Of a stretch of DNA of 57,252 nucleotides, positions 8,042 through 16,635 are shown in pieces. Numbering within the stretch: the stretch's first letter is position 1; each line of letters opens with the position of its first letter. Source of the DNA: an uncultured Bacteroidaceae bacterium (GTDB lineage Bacteria > Bacteroidota > Bacteroidia > Bacteroidales > Bacteroidaceae). Under the pieces are notes generated by a model. It did not search any database and had not been told where the DNA came from. It was given only the letters and a program-made list of their open reading frames with translations. Position numbers and translations under genes: made by a program. Location: assembly GCA_934394435.1 (NCBI GenBank), contig CAKRRN010000012.1, positions 1-57,252 on the forward strand, read 5' to 3'.

Positions 8042-8860
8042 CTATTTACGTGCAAGAGCCACCACAGATATTGCTACAGAAGCAAGGCTGAAGATACTGC
8101 TTCCTGCCACCGCAAGGAATGTGTAGAATGCACTACTCTTGATATTCTTGCTCTTATTTGGTTCCACATATATCATGTCATTCTGTTGCACATAATATGC
8201 GGGACTATTGAAAAGCTCTGCGCTAGTCAAATCCAACTTATACATCATACGTTGTCCATTCTCCTCTCTGTAGAGACGAACTTTCTGGCGAAGTCCCGTA
8301 TCGTCTACATCATTACATTTGGATAATACGTCTAATATCGTATTTCTCTCACTGGTAAGACTCACCACCTGAGGGGTCTTGACTGCTCCTAATACTGCCA
8401 CACGTCCATTAAGCAAACGGACGGTAACCTCTGGATCATGTATCAGTTTTGCCTCTTTTATCTTATTTTCAATCTGCTTTGCCGCCTCATCGGAAGTATA
8501 ACCTTCCACCTTCACTTTTCCTACAGACGGAAGAACTACATAACCATCGTTAGTAACCGTGTAGGCATACGCATTCGTCATATTCCCCTGACTGGTAATG
8601 TTTGAACTGTAAGTGCTTCCAGCCGTACCCATAACCACGTCTTGAGCAAAGATGGTAAGCAAATCTGGCTCACTACAGGTCAGTTTGATGAGAATCTGGT
8701 CAGCAGGTTTGAGCTTCATCTCATACTGCTGAATGATTTTCTGTGCTTGCGTGAATGTAGAGTCAGACCCTTGAAAGTATACAATTTTCTTTGTAGAAAC
8801 ACAACTGGCAAACGTGATTGCCAGCAACATTAATGGGAGTAGGGAAAGTATCTTCTTCAT
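8042..8860 (-). CDS. Wza-like polysaccharide export outer-membrane lipoprotein
   Basis: This 272-residue lipoprotein has signal MKKILSLLPLMLLAITFASC, with the acylated Cys at residue 20. The Poly_export domain follows (KPADQILIKLTCSEPDLL, then YVVLPSVGKVKVEGYTSDEAA and HDPEVTVRLLNGRVAVLG). After it comes an SLBB-like segment (GAVKTPQVVSL...VRLYREENGQ...YYVQQNDMIYVEP). It ends in a hydrophobic stretch typical of Bacteroidota homologues. It would form part of the capsule/exopolysaccharide export channel. The usual partner Wzc kinase is not next to it. The start at 8860 is chosen because an in-frame ATG at 8908 lies upstream of the TATCTTTG promoter (8895-8902). Confidence 0.88.
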   Translation of the reverse strand: MKKILSLLPLMLLAITFASCVSTKKIVYFQGSDSTFTQAQKIIQQYEMKLKPADQILIKLTCSEPDLLTIFAQDVVMGTAGSTYSSNITSQGNMTNAYAYTVTNDGYVVLPSVGKVKVEGYTSDEAAKQIENKIKEAKLIHDPEVTVRLLNGRVAVLGAVKTPQVVSLTSERNTILDVLSKCNDVDDTGLRQKVRLYREENGQRMMYKLDLTSAELFNSPAYYVQQNDMIYVEPNKSKNIKSSAFYTFLAVAGSSIFSLASVAISVVALARK

Positions 8861-8894
8861 TTGGACATTACTATTTTCTTTTGAAAAATATTGG

Positions 8895-8902
8895 CAAAGA
8901 TA
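8895..8902 (-). promoter_or_regulatory. Promoter -7 element TATCTTTG for the Wza-like gene
   Basis: CAAAGATA on plus reads TATCTTTG on minus. Predicted transcription starts near 8888, which excludes the upstream in-frame ATG at 8908. Between this element and 9125 I see no gene. Confidence 0.65.
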
Positions 8903-9125
8903 AAACAAATCAAGTGGAGTACAAAGGAATCTTCAAAAAAATTATTAGCATAAGGCATAGCATGACACCACAACAACGATTCGGTAGCCTATCGAGACTC
9001 ATATAAGTTTCGTCTTAAGTGTTGCGTCCCTCTATTCATGTATGTATTTTTTACGAAACTAAGATTAGTGAGAGATTACTATTCTCCTTCTTGTTCTTGG
9101 AAAAATATACAAGAGTATGCCTTGC

Positions 9126-9677
9126 TCAGTCTTGCCCAACCTCGGTAAGCAGTCCTGTTTGCGAATCAATAATATATCCGTGCAGATTTATGTCGTTAGG
9201 AACTAAAGGATGACACCGTATGGTATAAAGCGTATTACGCACAGAGTCTTCCGTATCATGAAATCCCTCAAGCCAATGGTCTAAATCTATACCACACAAT
9301 CCAATGGTATCTATTACATCCTGGCGTATACCTCGTTTGAGCATCAGTTGCTTCATTTGTGCACCATTCATATGACAGGCGCCACAATTGGAATGTGCGA
9401 CCACCATTATCTCCTCCACTCCCAATTCGTAAATAGCCACCAAAAGACTTCGCATAGCAGAGTCAAACGGGCTTATGACCAATCCACCTGCATTCTTAAT
9501 GAGTTTAGCATCACCATTCTTAAGACCTAACGCGGCTGGCAACAGTTCTGTAAGACGAGTGTCCATACAAGACAAAATAGCCAGCTTCTTATCTGGATAT
9601 TTGCTGGTAAGAAATCTCTCATAACTTTTGTTTGCTACAAATTGCCGATTGTGCTCCAGAATTTCTTCTATTATCAT
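9126..9677 (-). CDS. Beta-class carbonic anhydrase
   Basis: This 183-residue cytoplasmic enzyme interconverts CO2 and bicarbonate. The zinc ligands are visible: Cys37 in SCMDTRL, with the Asp39-Arg41 dyad, and His95 and Cys98 in AHSNCGACHM. The length and the KNAGG motif fit the beta-carbonic anhydrase fold of the short prokaryotic (YtiB/clade B-like) type. It is a single gene with no close partner. It is transcribed leftward; the gap of about 185 bp to the HAD gene holds only a weak promoter-like CAATTTTG. Confidence 0.92.
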   Translation of the reverse strand: MIIEEILEHNRQFVANKSYERFLTSKYPDKKLAILSCMDTRLTELLPAALGLKNGDAKLIKNAGGLVISPFDSAMRSLLVAIYELGVEEIMVVAHSNCGACHMNGAQMKQLMLKRGIRQDVIDTIGLCGIDLDHWLEGFHDTEDSVRNTLYTIRCHPLVPNDINLHGYIIDSQTGLLTEVGQD

Positions 9678-9823
9678 AAATACAATTATTGTTTATTGCG
9701 TATCCGCATATTAGACACATGGTTTCCTTTTGCAAAATTGCAACTTTTATCGGAGATAGGATAATGTTTTCCTAGAATTTTACATATTTATATACCTGTG
9801 AGGTAAATATAAAGAAATACTCT

Positions 9824-9831
9824 TATCTTTG
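9824..9831 (+). promoter_or_regulatory. Promoter -7 element TATCTTTG for the HAD gene
   Basis: TATCTTTG lies 33 bp before the ATG at 9864. An alternative in-frame ATG at 9834 would sit at or before the transcription start, which supports the 9864 start. Confidence 0.65.
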
Positions 9832-9863
9832 CAGTGCAAATAAAAAAACAGAGGAAAACAAAG

Positions 9864-10283
9864 ATGACAATAGCAGTAGACTTTGATGGCACCATCGTGG
9901 AGCACAAATATCCCAAGATAGGTAACGAGATACCTTTTGCTGTGCAAACATTGAAAATGCTGATAAAGGACAGACACAAGTTGATACTATGGAGCGTACG
10001 TGAAGGACAACTTCTTGATGAAGCAGTAGAATGGTGTCGCAAACGTGGAATAGAGTTCTACGCTGTTAACAAAGATTTCCCCGAGGAAGATATTGAAAAG
10101 AACCGTCACTACAGCCGTAAATTAAAGGTTGATATGTGGATTGATGACCGAAACGTGGGTGGCTTACCTGATTGGGGTACTATCTATCGTATGATATCAG
10201 AGCACAAAACTTACGAGGAAATTGCACGAGAGGAGTTTGGAATCACCGAACAGAAACCTAAAAAGAAGTGGTGGCAAATCTGA
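9864..10283 (+). CDS. Small HAD-superfamily hydrolase
   Basis: This 139-residue protein begins MTIAVDFDGTIVEHKYP, the HAD motif I (DxDGT) with the nucleophile Asp at residue 6. Motif II is seen as LILWSVREG, and the acidic motif IV as DMWIDDRNVGG. There is no cap domain of note, so it is a compact minimal HAD phosphatase, probably acting on a small phosphorylated metabolite or macromolecule. The C-terminus is basic (KPKKKWWQI). It is a single-gene unit, convergent with the porin gene. The 122-bp gap after it shows no obvious hairpin. Confidence 0.85.
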   Translation: MTIAVDFDGTIVEHKYPKIGNEIPFAVQTLKMLIKDRHKLILWSVREGQLLDEAVEWCRKRGIEFYAVNKDFPEEDIEKNRHYSRKLKVDMWIDDRNVGGLPDWGTIYRMISEHKTYEEIAREEFGITEQKPKKKWWQI

Positions 10284-10405
10284 ATAAAGAGACATGATGT
10301 GCCAACGAAGACACATATGCCTAAGGAGTTTAATTCAGAACCCTTCAGATTGCCACAACTCTAATATAGGCCTCAAGCCCATCAGCAAACCGTCAACCGT
10401 ACTGC

Positions 10406-11623
10406 TTAAAAACGCACGTAACTCTGTGCCCAAAACTCATTGTAGTGATGTTTGGGGGCAAGGCGGTCATTGACGTAGTTGTATTGAAACTGAAACATCA
10501 GATTACGATGCAGCTGAAAGTTCGGAGCCAGACTATATAACGTTTTTGCAGACCCCCACGAAGCTTGCTTGCGAAACGTATCATAACGAGCATATACCTT
10601 AAGCCAATCCGTGCAGGGAACGCCTAAAGCCACATACCACCCATCAGCCTTACCGCGGTCTGTGAAGACTTTATTCTCCACATCATAAGCATTGACACTG
10701 TGCCCTGTATTGTGTGCATACTCTGCACGCACGCTCCAATCCTTACAATCAAACTTTGCGCTCAATCCCCAACGATTCCGACCTACGGTGAGATTTTCGC
10801 CTGTACTCACAGCCTTTGTGTAGGAGCCACGCCAACCAAAGAGAGTCACATAGAGTCCTTTGATGGGTTGTACCCAGATACTACCTATCCAATCCTTGCG
10901 CCCATCATTATCAGCTTTATTCTGCCCATTGCCATTATATACAGCAGCTTGATAATGCAAAAGTGCGTGACGATCAGAACCGACAGGCACCAAATCACCC
11001 TGTAGTTGCAATCCCTGATCACGTCCGTTTTGCGCAGCCTCACCACTACAATCTTCACCAGCCATAGCCGTCATAGCCTGGGCTACAAGAGCATAAGAGC
11101 CGAAGCCTACATCCCAGGGATTTGAAGGATTCTCATACGTGAAACCACGTTTGAATTGTCCCACTTTAATTTGAAATTCCTTCCAATGTACCCATTCCAG
11201 AGTATAATCACGCATAGCAGGTGAAGCATTACGCAATTCCATCTGCACACGATATTTAAAATCGCGCAATATAGTGCCTGACACATAAGCTCTCAGCAGA
11301 CGACAAGAGAAGCTCCCCCCTCTATTTGCTCCAGCTTTTCCGCTCCACTCATACTTGCCCACCGCGTAACCACCAAACTTGGGCGCACTAACATAACGCG
11401 TCACATTACGCCCATAGTGCAACTTTTCTGTCTGTGCTGCCGTATCAGAAGACATCACGCGCTCTAGTCCACGATTAAGATAAGTGGTAAGAAACCCTTC
11501 CTCATACTCGTCTGTAGCACTGACTGAGAGAGGTAAGAAGAGAAAGAAAAAGAAAACCAGCACCACCCCCATTTTAAATGTGGAGGCGGTCTGGTTAGCT
11601 TTCAAAAGAGAGGAGAAATACAT
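10406..11623 (-). CDS. OprP/OprO-like outer-membrane porin
   Basis: This protein of about 405 residues has a signal peptide (MGVVLVFFFFLFLPLSVSA) and a beta-barrel pattern ending in the aromatic YVRF typical of outer-membrane barrels. The motif EWVHWKEFQIKVGQFKRGFTYEN matches the phosphate-selective porin O/P family. The start is uncertain. The frame extends back to a GTG at 11668 that abuts the leuB stop, with in-frame ATGs at 11659, 11623 and 11572; the last would start directly at the signal peptide. It may be co-transcribed with the leucine genes, because leuB ends only 1-100 bp upstream, depending on the start. Confidence 0.85.
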   Translation of the reverse strand: MYFSSLLKANQTASTFKMGVVLVFFFFLFLPLSVSATDEYEEGFLTTYLNRGLERVMSSDTAAQTEKLHYGRNVTRYVSAPKFGGYAVGKYEWSGKAGANRGGSFSCRLLRAYVSGTILRDFKYRVQMELRNASPAMRDYTLEWVHWKEFQIKVGQFKRGFTYENPSNPWDVGFGSYALVAQAMTAMAGEDCSGEAAQNGRDQGLQLQGDLVPVGSDRHALLHYQAAVYNGNGQNKADNDGRKDWIGSIWVQPIKGLYVTLFGWRGSYTKAVSTGENLTVGRNRWGLSAKFDCKDWSVRAEYAHNTGHSVNAYDVENKVFTDRGKADGWYVALGVPCTDWLKVYARYDTFRKQASWGSAKTLYSLAPNFQLHRNLMFQFQYNYVNDRLAPKHHYNEFWAQSYVRF

Positions 11624-11668
11624 TACACTCCCCTGCAACCCACAATGGTTATGAGCCATCTCTGTCAC

Positions 11669-12748
11669 TTATTTTTTGTTGATGTAATCCACAATCCAGG
11701 CTCCCACTTCACGTGTGCCATACTTGGGTGCACTCTCAACCTGTATCTCTGGCGTGCGCACATTGGCATTAAGCGAAGCATTGACCGCCTCACGGACAAG
11801 TGCCCCCTCTTCCTTCAAATCAAAGTATTCATAAAGCATTGCCACCGACAAGATCTGCGCCAAAGGATTAGCTATATTCAAGCCCTTACCCTGAGGCCAT
11901 GACCCATGAATAGGCTCAAAGACAGGTGTATGCTCACCGGTAGAAGCACTGGGCAACAGTCCCATAGAACCCGTAATGCAAGACCCTTCGTCAGTAAGGA
12001 TGTCACCAAAGGTATTCTCAGTCACCATCACATCAAAGAATTTTGGTTCCTGTATCATGCGCATGGCAGCATTATCAACATACATAAAATCTGTGGTGAC
12101 ATCAGGATATTCGCCCATAATCTCTTGAGCAACTTTTCTCCACAAACGACTGCTGGCCAACACGTTGGCTTTATCAACCACAGTAAGATGCTTACGACGC
12201 TGACGAGCATACTGATATCCCACACGCAAGATACGTTCCACCTCGGGGCGTGTGTAATAGTTAGTATCAAGAGCTTCCTCCACCCCATTTGCATTGATGG
12301 TCGGTTCCTGTTTCTTTCCAAAATACATACCGCCTGTCAGTTCACGTATGCAAATGAAATCAGCACCCTTAACAAGTTCATCCTTCAAGGGTGATTTGTG
12401 TACCAAACAATCAAAAGTCTCTACAGGGCGTATGTTGGCATAAAGCCCAAGTTTCTTTCTCATCGCCAGCAAGCCTTGTTCTGGACGTACTTTGGCATTA
12501 GGATTGTTATCAAACTTCGGGTCACCTACGCTGGCAAAAAGCACAGCATCTGCTTCCATACAAGTTTGGAAAGTATCCTCTGGGAAGGGGTCACCTACCT
12601 CATCTATAGCATGTGCGCCACACAAGGCTTCCTTATAACTAACCTCATGACCAAACTTTCTGGCAATGGCACTGCACACAGCCACGCCTTGTTCCATAAT
12701 CTCTGGGCCGATGCCATCACCAGCCAATACTGCTATTTTCAGTTTCAT
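11669..12748 (-). CDS. leuB: 3-isopropylmalate dehydrogenase
   Basis: This 359-residue NAD-dependent enzyme of leucine synthesis oxidises and decarboxylates 3-isopropylmalate to 2-oxoisocaproate. It begins with the family start MKLKIAVLAGDGIGPEIMEQ. It contains ELTGGMYFGKK, the active-site Tyr of NYYTRPEVERI, the metal-binding Asp region ENTFGDILTDEGS, and EPIHGSWPQGKG near the adenine-binding site. It lies 74 bp after the IPMS-like gene and closes the biosynthetic part of the leu operon. Confidence 0.97.
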   Translation of the reverse strand: MKLKIAVLAGDGIGPEIMEQGVAVCSAIARKFGHEVSYKEALCGAHAIDEVGDPFPEDTFQTCMEADAVLFASVGDPKFDNNPNAKVRPEQGLLAMRKKLGLYANIRPVETFDCLVHKSPLKDELVKGADFICIRELTGGMYFGKKQEPTINANGVEEALDTNYYTRPEVERILRVGYQYARQRRKHLTVVDKANVLASSRLWRKVAQEIMGEYPDVTTDFMYVDNAAMRMIQEPKFFDVMVTENTFGDILTDEGSCITGSMGLLPSASTGEHTPVFEPIHGSWPQGKGLNIANPLAQILSVAMLYEYFDLKEEGALVREAVNASLNANVRTPEIQVESAPKYGTREVGAWIVDYINKK

Positions 12749-12822
12749 ATACTAATGAACTTAAGTTGTTTCCATCTTTCTGTAGAGAGCATCATGTGTA
12801 AATCCCCCCATCTGTATTCTGC

Positions 12823-14346
12823 TTAGTAGTCCTGCTCTATTAGATTGAGCATTTTGATTGTGGCTTTAATGGCCGCCTCTGTCTGGTCGGCATCAAAACC
12901 ACGTGTGCGTATCATACGATTGTCCCAGTTCCAGGTAATAGTTGTCTGCACAAAAGCATCTGTGCGTCCACCTGGAGGAATTGAGACACCATAGTTGGTA
13001 AGCCACGGGAAACGGCGTCCCAACTTATTCTTATATATATGACGAATAGCTCTAACAAAGGCATCAAATTGGCCATCTCCTTGTGCACTCTCCTCATACA
13101 TTTGTCCGTTGACTTCCAAACGGAGACTAGCCAGTGGTTTCAGCCCATAAGCGGTTGTTACCACATATGACAGCAAACGCACATGCTCGTCCAGCGTACC
13201 ATGCTTGAGCACATCATTCACAATGAATGGCAAATCCTCCTGCGTCACCAGCTCCTTCTTATCACCCAACTCAATGATGCGTTGTGTCACGCGTTTGGTC
13301 TGTTCGGGAGTCAATTCAAGTCCCAACTCTTCCAGATTACGCAGGATATTTGCTTTCCCTGAGTTTTTGCCCAAAGCGTATTCACGTTTTCGCCCAAAAC
13401 GCTCAGGCAGAAGTGCATTCTGATAGAGCCCAGCCTTATTGTCGCCATCGGCATGCACACCAGCCACTTGGGTAAACACATTCTCCCCCGTAATGGGCTG
13501 ATTTGGTGGGATGGCAATGCCACTGTAACTCTCCACCAGACGCGACACATCGTTAAGACGGCTCTCATCAATACCCGTATGCGCGTGAAACTGGTCGCAA
13601 AGAATCGCTTGTACGCTGGCTAAAGGAGCATTTCCTGCTCTCTCGCCCAAACCATTCACACTGGTATGAATCCCTTTAGCACCTGCCAATACTGCAGCCA
13701 GCACATTGCTGATGGCCAAATCATAATCGTTATGTGCATGGAAATCGAAATGCAATTCAGGAAAGTGCTTCACCATTTGACGCATAAAACGGATAAGGTC
13801 AAGCGGATTCAGAATACCCAAAGTATCGGGTAACATGAAACGTCGTATGCCACAATGCCGCAAAGACTCTACTAAAGCGAACACATATTGCGGACTATCC
13901 TTCATGCCATTGCTCCAATCTTCGAGATAAGCATTGACCACAAGTCCTTGCTCTGTGGCATAAGCCACCGTGGCAAGAATATCCTGCGTGTGCTGCTCCA
14001 GTGTTTTCTTCAGTTGTCCTTCGCAGTGACGTTGCGAACCCTTGCAAAGCAGATTGATGCACTTACACCCACTCTCTACTATCCAATCAACGCTTGTGTG
14101 TCCATCAACAAACCCCAACACTTCTACTCTCTGCAACCGCCCAGTCTGACCTGCCCATCGACAGATGCTCTTTACTGCCTCCAATTCGCCATCAGAAACA
14201 CGAGCTGATGCCACTTCAATACGGTCCACGCATAGGTTCTGCAGCAAAGCCTTTGCAATAATAAGCTTCTCATGAGGCATAAAACTAACCCCGCTGGTCT
14301 GCTCCCCATCGCGTAGGGTAGTGTCCATTATCTCTATGGTCTTCAT
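12823..14346 (-). CDS. Second alpha-isopropylmalate/citramalate synthase-family protein
   Basis: This 507-residue LeuA-family enzyme has an N-terminal TIM barrel (DTTLRDGEQTSG at about residue 8, HAHNDYDLA, NGLGERAGNAPL) and a C-terminal LeuA allosteric domain (SYVVTTAYGLKPLASLRL, then GDGQFDAFVRAIRHI). It condenses acetyl-CoA with a 2-oxo acid. It differs clearly from the true LeuA in the same operon, so citramalate synthase (pyruvate route to isoleucine) or a second isopropylmalate synthase are both possible. The ATG at 14346 is 7 bp after the preceding gene. A 15-residue upstream extension to 14391 would overlap that gene. Confidence 0.85.
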   Translation of the reverse strand: MKTIEIMDTTLRDGEQTSGVSFMPHEKLIIAKALLQNLCVDRIEVASARVSDGELEAVKSICRWAGQTGRLQRVEVLGFVDGHTSVDWIVESGCKCINLLCKGSQRHCEGQLKKTLEQHTQDILATVAYATEQGLVVNAYLEDWSNGMKDSPQYVFALVESLRHCGIRRFMLPDTLGILNPLDLIRFMRQMVKHFPELHFDFHAHNDYDLAISNVLAAVLAGAKGIHTSVNGLGERAGNAPLASVQAILCDQFHAHTGIDESRLNDVSRLVESYSGIAIPPNQPITGENVFTQVAGVHADGDNKAGLYQNALLPERFGRKREYALGKNSGKANILRNLEELGLELTPEQTKRVTQRIIELGDKKELVTQEDLPFIVNDVLKHGTLDEHVRLLSYVVTTAYGLKPLASLRLEVNGQMYEESAQGDGQFDAFVRAIRHIYKNKLGRRFPWLTNYGVSIPPGGRTDAFVQTTITWNWDNRMIRTRGFDADQTEAAIKATIKMLNLIEQDY

Positions 14347-14353
14347 TACGAAT

Positions 14354-14641
14354 TCAATCAATATCGGTTGGGAAGTAATTTCGTGCCACACTAAGGGCGC
14401 GATTAAGGTCAGGCAGAGTCTGCATCAGTTCGTCCACATGACACAATTCAGCCAATGAGTATATGTCATCAGCCTCATCAGTATGTTGTGTAGGCAAGGT
14501 TCTAAACAAATGGTTGCGCGCATCTATCACTTGCACAGCTCCCTGAGGATAAGTCCCATCTTGCCATCTGAGCTCCTCGGCCACGTATCGGCATAAAGCT
14601 GAGGCAAACTCTCTCCTTATTTCTGCTGTGCTGCTTCCCAC
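14354..14641 (-). CDS. 95-residue unknown protein inside the leu operon
   Basis: This small ORF begins within the last 25 bp of leuD (GSSTAEIRREFASAL...) and ends 7 bp before the second synthase. It is predicted soluble. It has an N-terminal helix with RREFASALCRYVAEEL, a WQDGTYPQG turn, an acidic middle (TDEADDIYSLAELCHVDELM) and a C-terminal helix. I do not recognise the family. Its overlap with leuD and tight spacing to the next gene point to translational coupling and a role linked to leucine or isoleucine synthesis, but that is inference. Confidence 0.65.
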   Translation of the reverse strand: MGSSTAEIRREFASALCRYVAEELRWQDGTYPQGAVQVIDARNHLFRTLPTQHTDEADDIYSLAELCHVDELMQTLPDLNRALSVARNYFPTDID

Positions 14642-15240
14642 TGTTCTATTTTATCCTTGCCAGCAAGCAGGAAGTCGATGTCGTCATAGGCATTCATCAG
14701 ACAATGCTTCTTGTAGGCATTTAGTTCGAAATGTTCGCTATGGCCTGTCGCTTCGTTAGTCACAGTCTGTTGTGGAACATCCACCTTCACACGAGTTTGA
14801 GGATTACGCTCTATTGACTCAAAAAGCTCCTGCTGGAAGGCTTCACTCACCACCACAGGCAAGACAAAGCAGTTGAGTAAATTATTGCGATGGATATCTG
14901 CGAAACTATCACTGATAACCACACGAACTCCATAACCTGCTATTGCCCATGCGGCATGCTCTCGGCTTGAACCAGAGCCCCAGTTGTGTCCACCTACAAT
15001 TATTTCATGTACACCTGGATGAGGAGCCTCATTATATTCGGGACGGTTCATCACGAAGTCAGTCACAGGAGTCCCATCGGGATTGTAGCGCAAGTCATGC
15101 ATGAAAGCATCACCAAAAAACTTGCTATCGCGTGTGGTAGAAGCCAGATAACGAGCAGGGATTATGAGGTCTGTATTGCAATTGTCAATGCGTATAGGTA
15201 TGCAAGTTGACTCAATGATATTGAATTTCTGTTTTGCCAT
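14617..15240 (-). CDS. leuD: 3-isopropylmalate dehydratase small subunit
   Basis: This 207-residue swivelling subunit of isopropylmalate isomerase pairs with LeuC to convert 2- to 3-isopropylmalate. It contains the family motifs DLIIPARYL, GGHNWGSGSSREHAAWAI (the substrate-binding loop), and VVISDSFADIHRNNLLN. The C-terminal helix overlaps the start of the 95-aa ORF by 25 bp. It follows leuC by 6 bp. Confidence 0.97.
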   Translation of the reverse strand: MAKQKFNIIESTCIPIRIDNCNTDLIIPARYLASTTRDSKFFGDAFMHDLRYNPDGTPVTDFVMNRPEYNEAPHPGVHEIIVGGHNWGSGSSREHAAWAIAGYGVRVVISDSFADIHRNNLLNCFVLPVVVSEAFQQELFESIERNPQTRVKVDVPQQTVTNEATGHSEHFELNAYKKHCLMNAYDDIDFLLAGKDKIEQWEAAQQK

Positions 15241-15246
15241 AGGACG

Positions 15247-16635
15247 TTATAGTTTACGTGGATCTGTAATTACTCCTGTCACAGCACTTGCTGCCACTAC
15301 AAGAGGAGAAGCTAAGATGGTGCGTGCCCCAGGACCTTGGCGTCCCACGAAGTTGCGATTGCTCGTGCTGATAGACAATTTGCCAGCAGGCACTTTATCA
15401 GGATTCATGGCTAGACAAGCAGAACAACTGGGCAGACGCAATTCGAAACCTGCCTCACACAGTACCTTATCAATACCCTCGTCGATAATCTGCTGACGAA
15501 CTTTCCAACTACCAGGCACAAGCCAAGCCACCACGTTCTCCGCCTTTTTGCGCCCTCTGACAACACTGGCAAAAGCGCGAAAGTCCTCTATGCGCCCATT
15601 TGTACAAGCCCCTAAGAAGCAATAGTCCACAGGAGTTCCCTCCAGCCGCTGTCCTGGCTCAAACTGCATATACGCCAACTGCTCCAAGAAGCCCTGACGT
15701 TCCAACTCGGGCACACTCTCAAGCGTGGGAATACATTCGTCAATAGCGATACCAGCCCCAGGGTTAGTACCGTATGTAATGCGTGGTTTGATATCTTCGG
15801 CACGGAACGTAACTTCCTTATCAAATACAGCATCGCTGTCGCTTTTGAGTTGTCTCCACCGCTCCACCGCACGATCCCACTCTTCACCTTTAGGCGCATA
15901 CTCACGACCTTTCAGATACTCAAAAGTCGTATCATCTGGAGCAATGATGCCCGCACGTGATCCCATCTCGATAGATAAGTTTGACAGCGTAAGTCTACCC
16001 TCCATGCTTAGAGCGCGTATGGCACTGCCCGCATACTCCACTGCATAACCCGTAGCTCCACCAGTGGTCATCTGTGCCATAATGTAGAGAGCGATATCCT
16101 TGGCTGTCACACCAGGATTCAGACTGCCTTCCACATTGATGCGCATTGTCTTCGGCTTCTGTTGCAAGATACATTGCGAGGCCAACACTTCTGCCACCTC
16201 ACTGGTACCAATACCCATAGCAATAGCACCTACCGCACCGTGCGTACTCGTATGAGAGTCACCACACACAATGGTCATGCCTGGCAGCGAGAGTCCTTTC
16301 TCTGGTCCCACCACATGGATAATACCATTATCCTTGGTACCCATAGCAAAATGCCGAATGCCAAACTCCTGACAGTTACGTGCCAAAGTCTCTACCTGCT
16401 TACGCCCGATGGGGTCATGAATAGCTTTCTGCTGGTCGCTTGGTGTATTGTGGTCTGGCATTGCCACAACCCGTTCGGGGCGAAATACGGGCAAGTGCTT
16501 ATCCCTAAGCGTATCAAATGCCTGTGGGCTAGTTACCTCGTGTGCATAGAGGCGATCTATATAGAGCTGCGTCGGACCATCGGGTACATTCTGCACCACA
16601 TGTGCGTCCCATATCTTATCGAAGAGTGTGTTCAT
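15247..16635 (-). CDS. leuC: 3-isopropylmalate dehydratase large subunit
   Basis: This 462-residue aconitase-family subunit carries the 4Fe-4S cluster. The cluster cysteines are in FLGACTNGRIEDF and LPSCSACLAMN. VCGDSHTSTHGAVGAIAMGIGTSEV is the conserved active-site stretch (HTSTHGA). The ATG at 16635 overlaps the leuA stop as ATGA, indicating translational coupling. An in-frame ATG at 16656 would add seven residues inside leuA and is less likely. Confidence 0.97.
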   Translation of the reverse strand: MNTLFDKIWDAHVVQNVPDGPTQLYIDRLYAHEVTSPQAFDTLRDKHLPVFRPERVVAMPDHNTPSDQQKAIHDPIGRKQVETLARNCQEFGIRHFAMGTKDNGIIHVVGPEKGLSLPGMTIVCGDSHTSTHGAVGAIAMGIGTSEVAEVLASQCILQQKPKTMRINVEGSLNPGVTAKDIALYIMAQMTTGGATGYAVEYAGSAIRALSMEGRLTLSNLSIEMGSRAGIIAPDDTTFEYLKGREYAPKGEEWDRAVERWRQLKSDSDAVFDKEVTFRAEDIKPRITYGTNPGAGIAIDECIPTLESVPELERQGFLEQLAYMQFEPGQRLEGTPVDYCFLGACTNGRIEDFRAFASVVRGRKKAENVVAWLVPGSWKVRQQIIDEGIDKVLCEAGFELRLPSCSACLAMNPDKVPAGKLSISTSNRNFVGRQGPGARTILASPLVVAASAVTGVITDPRKL

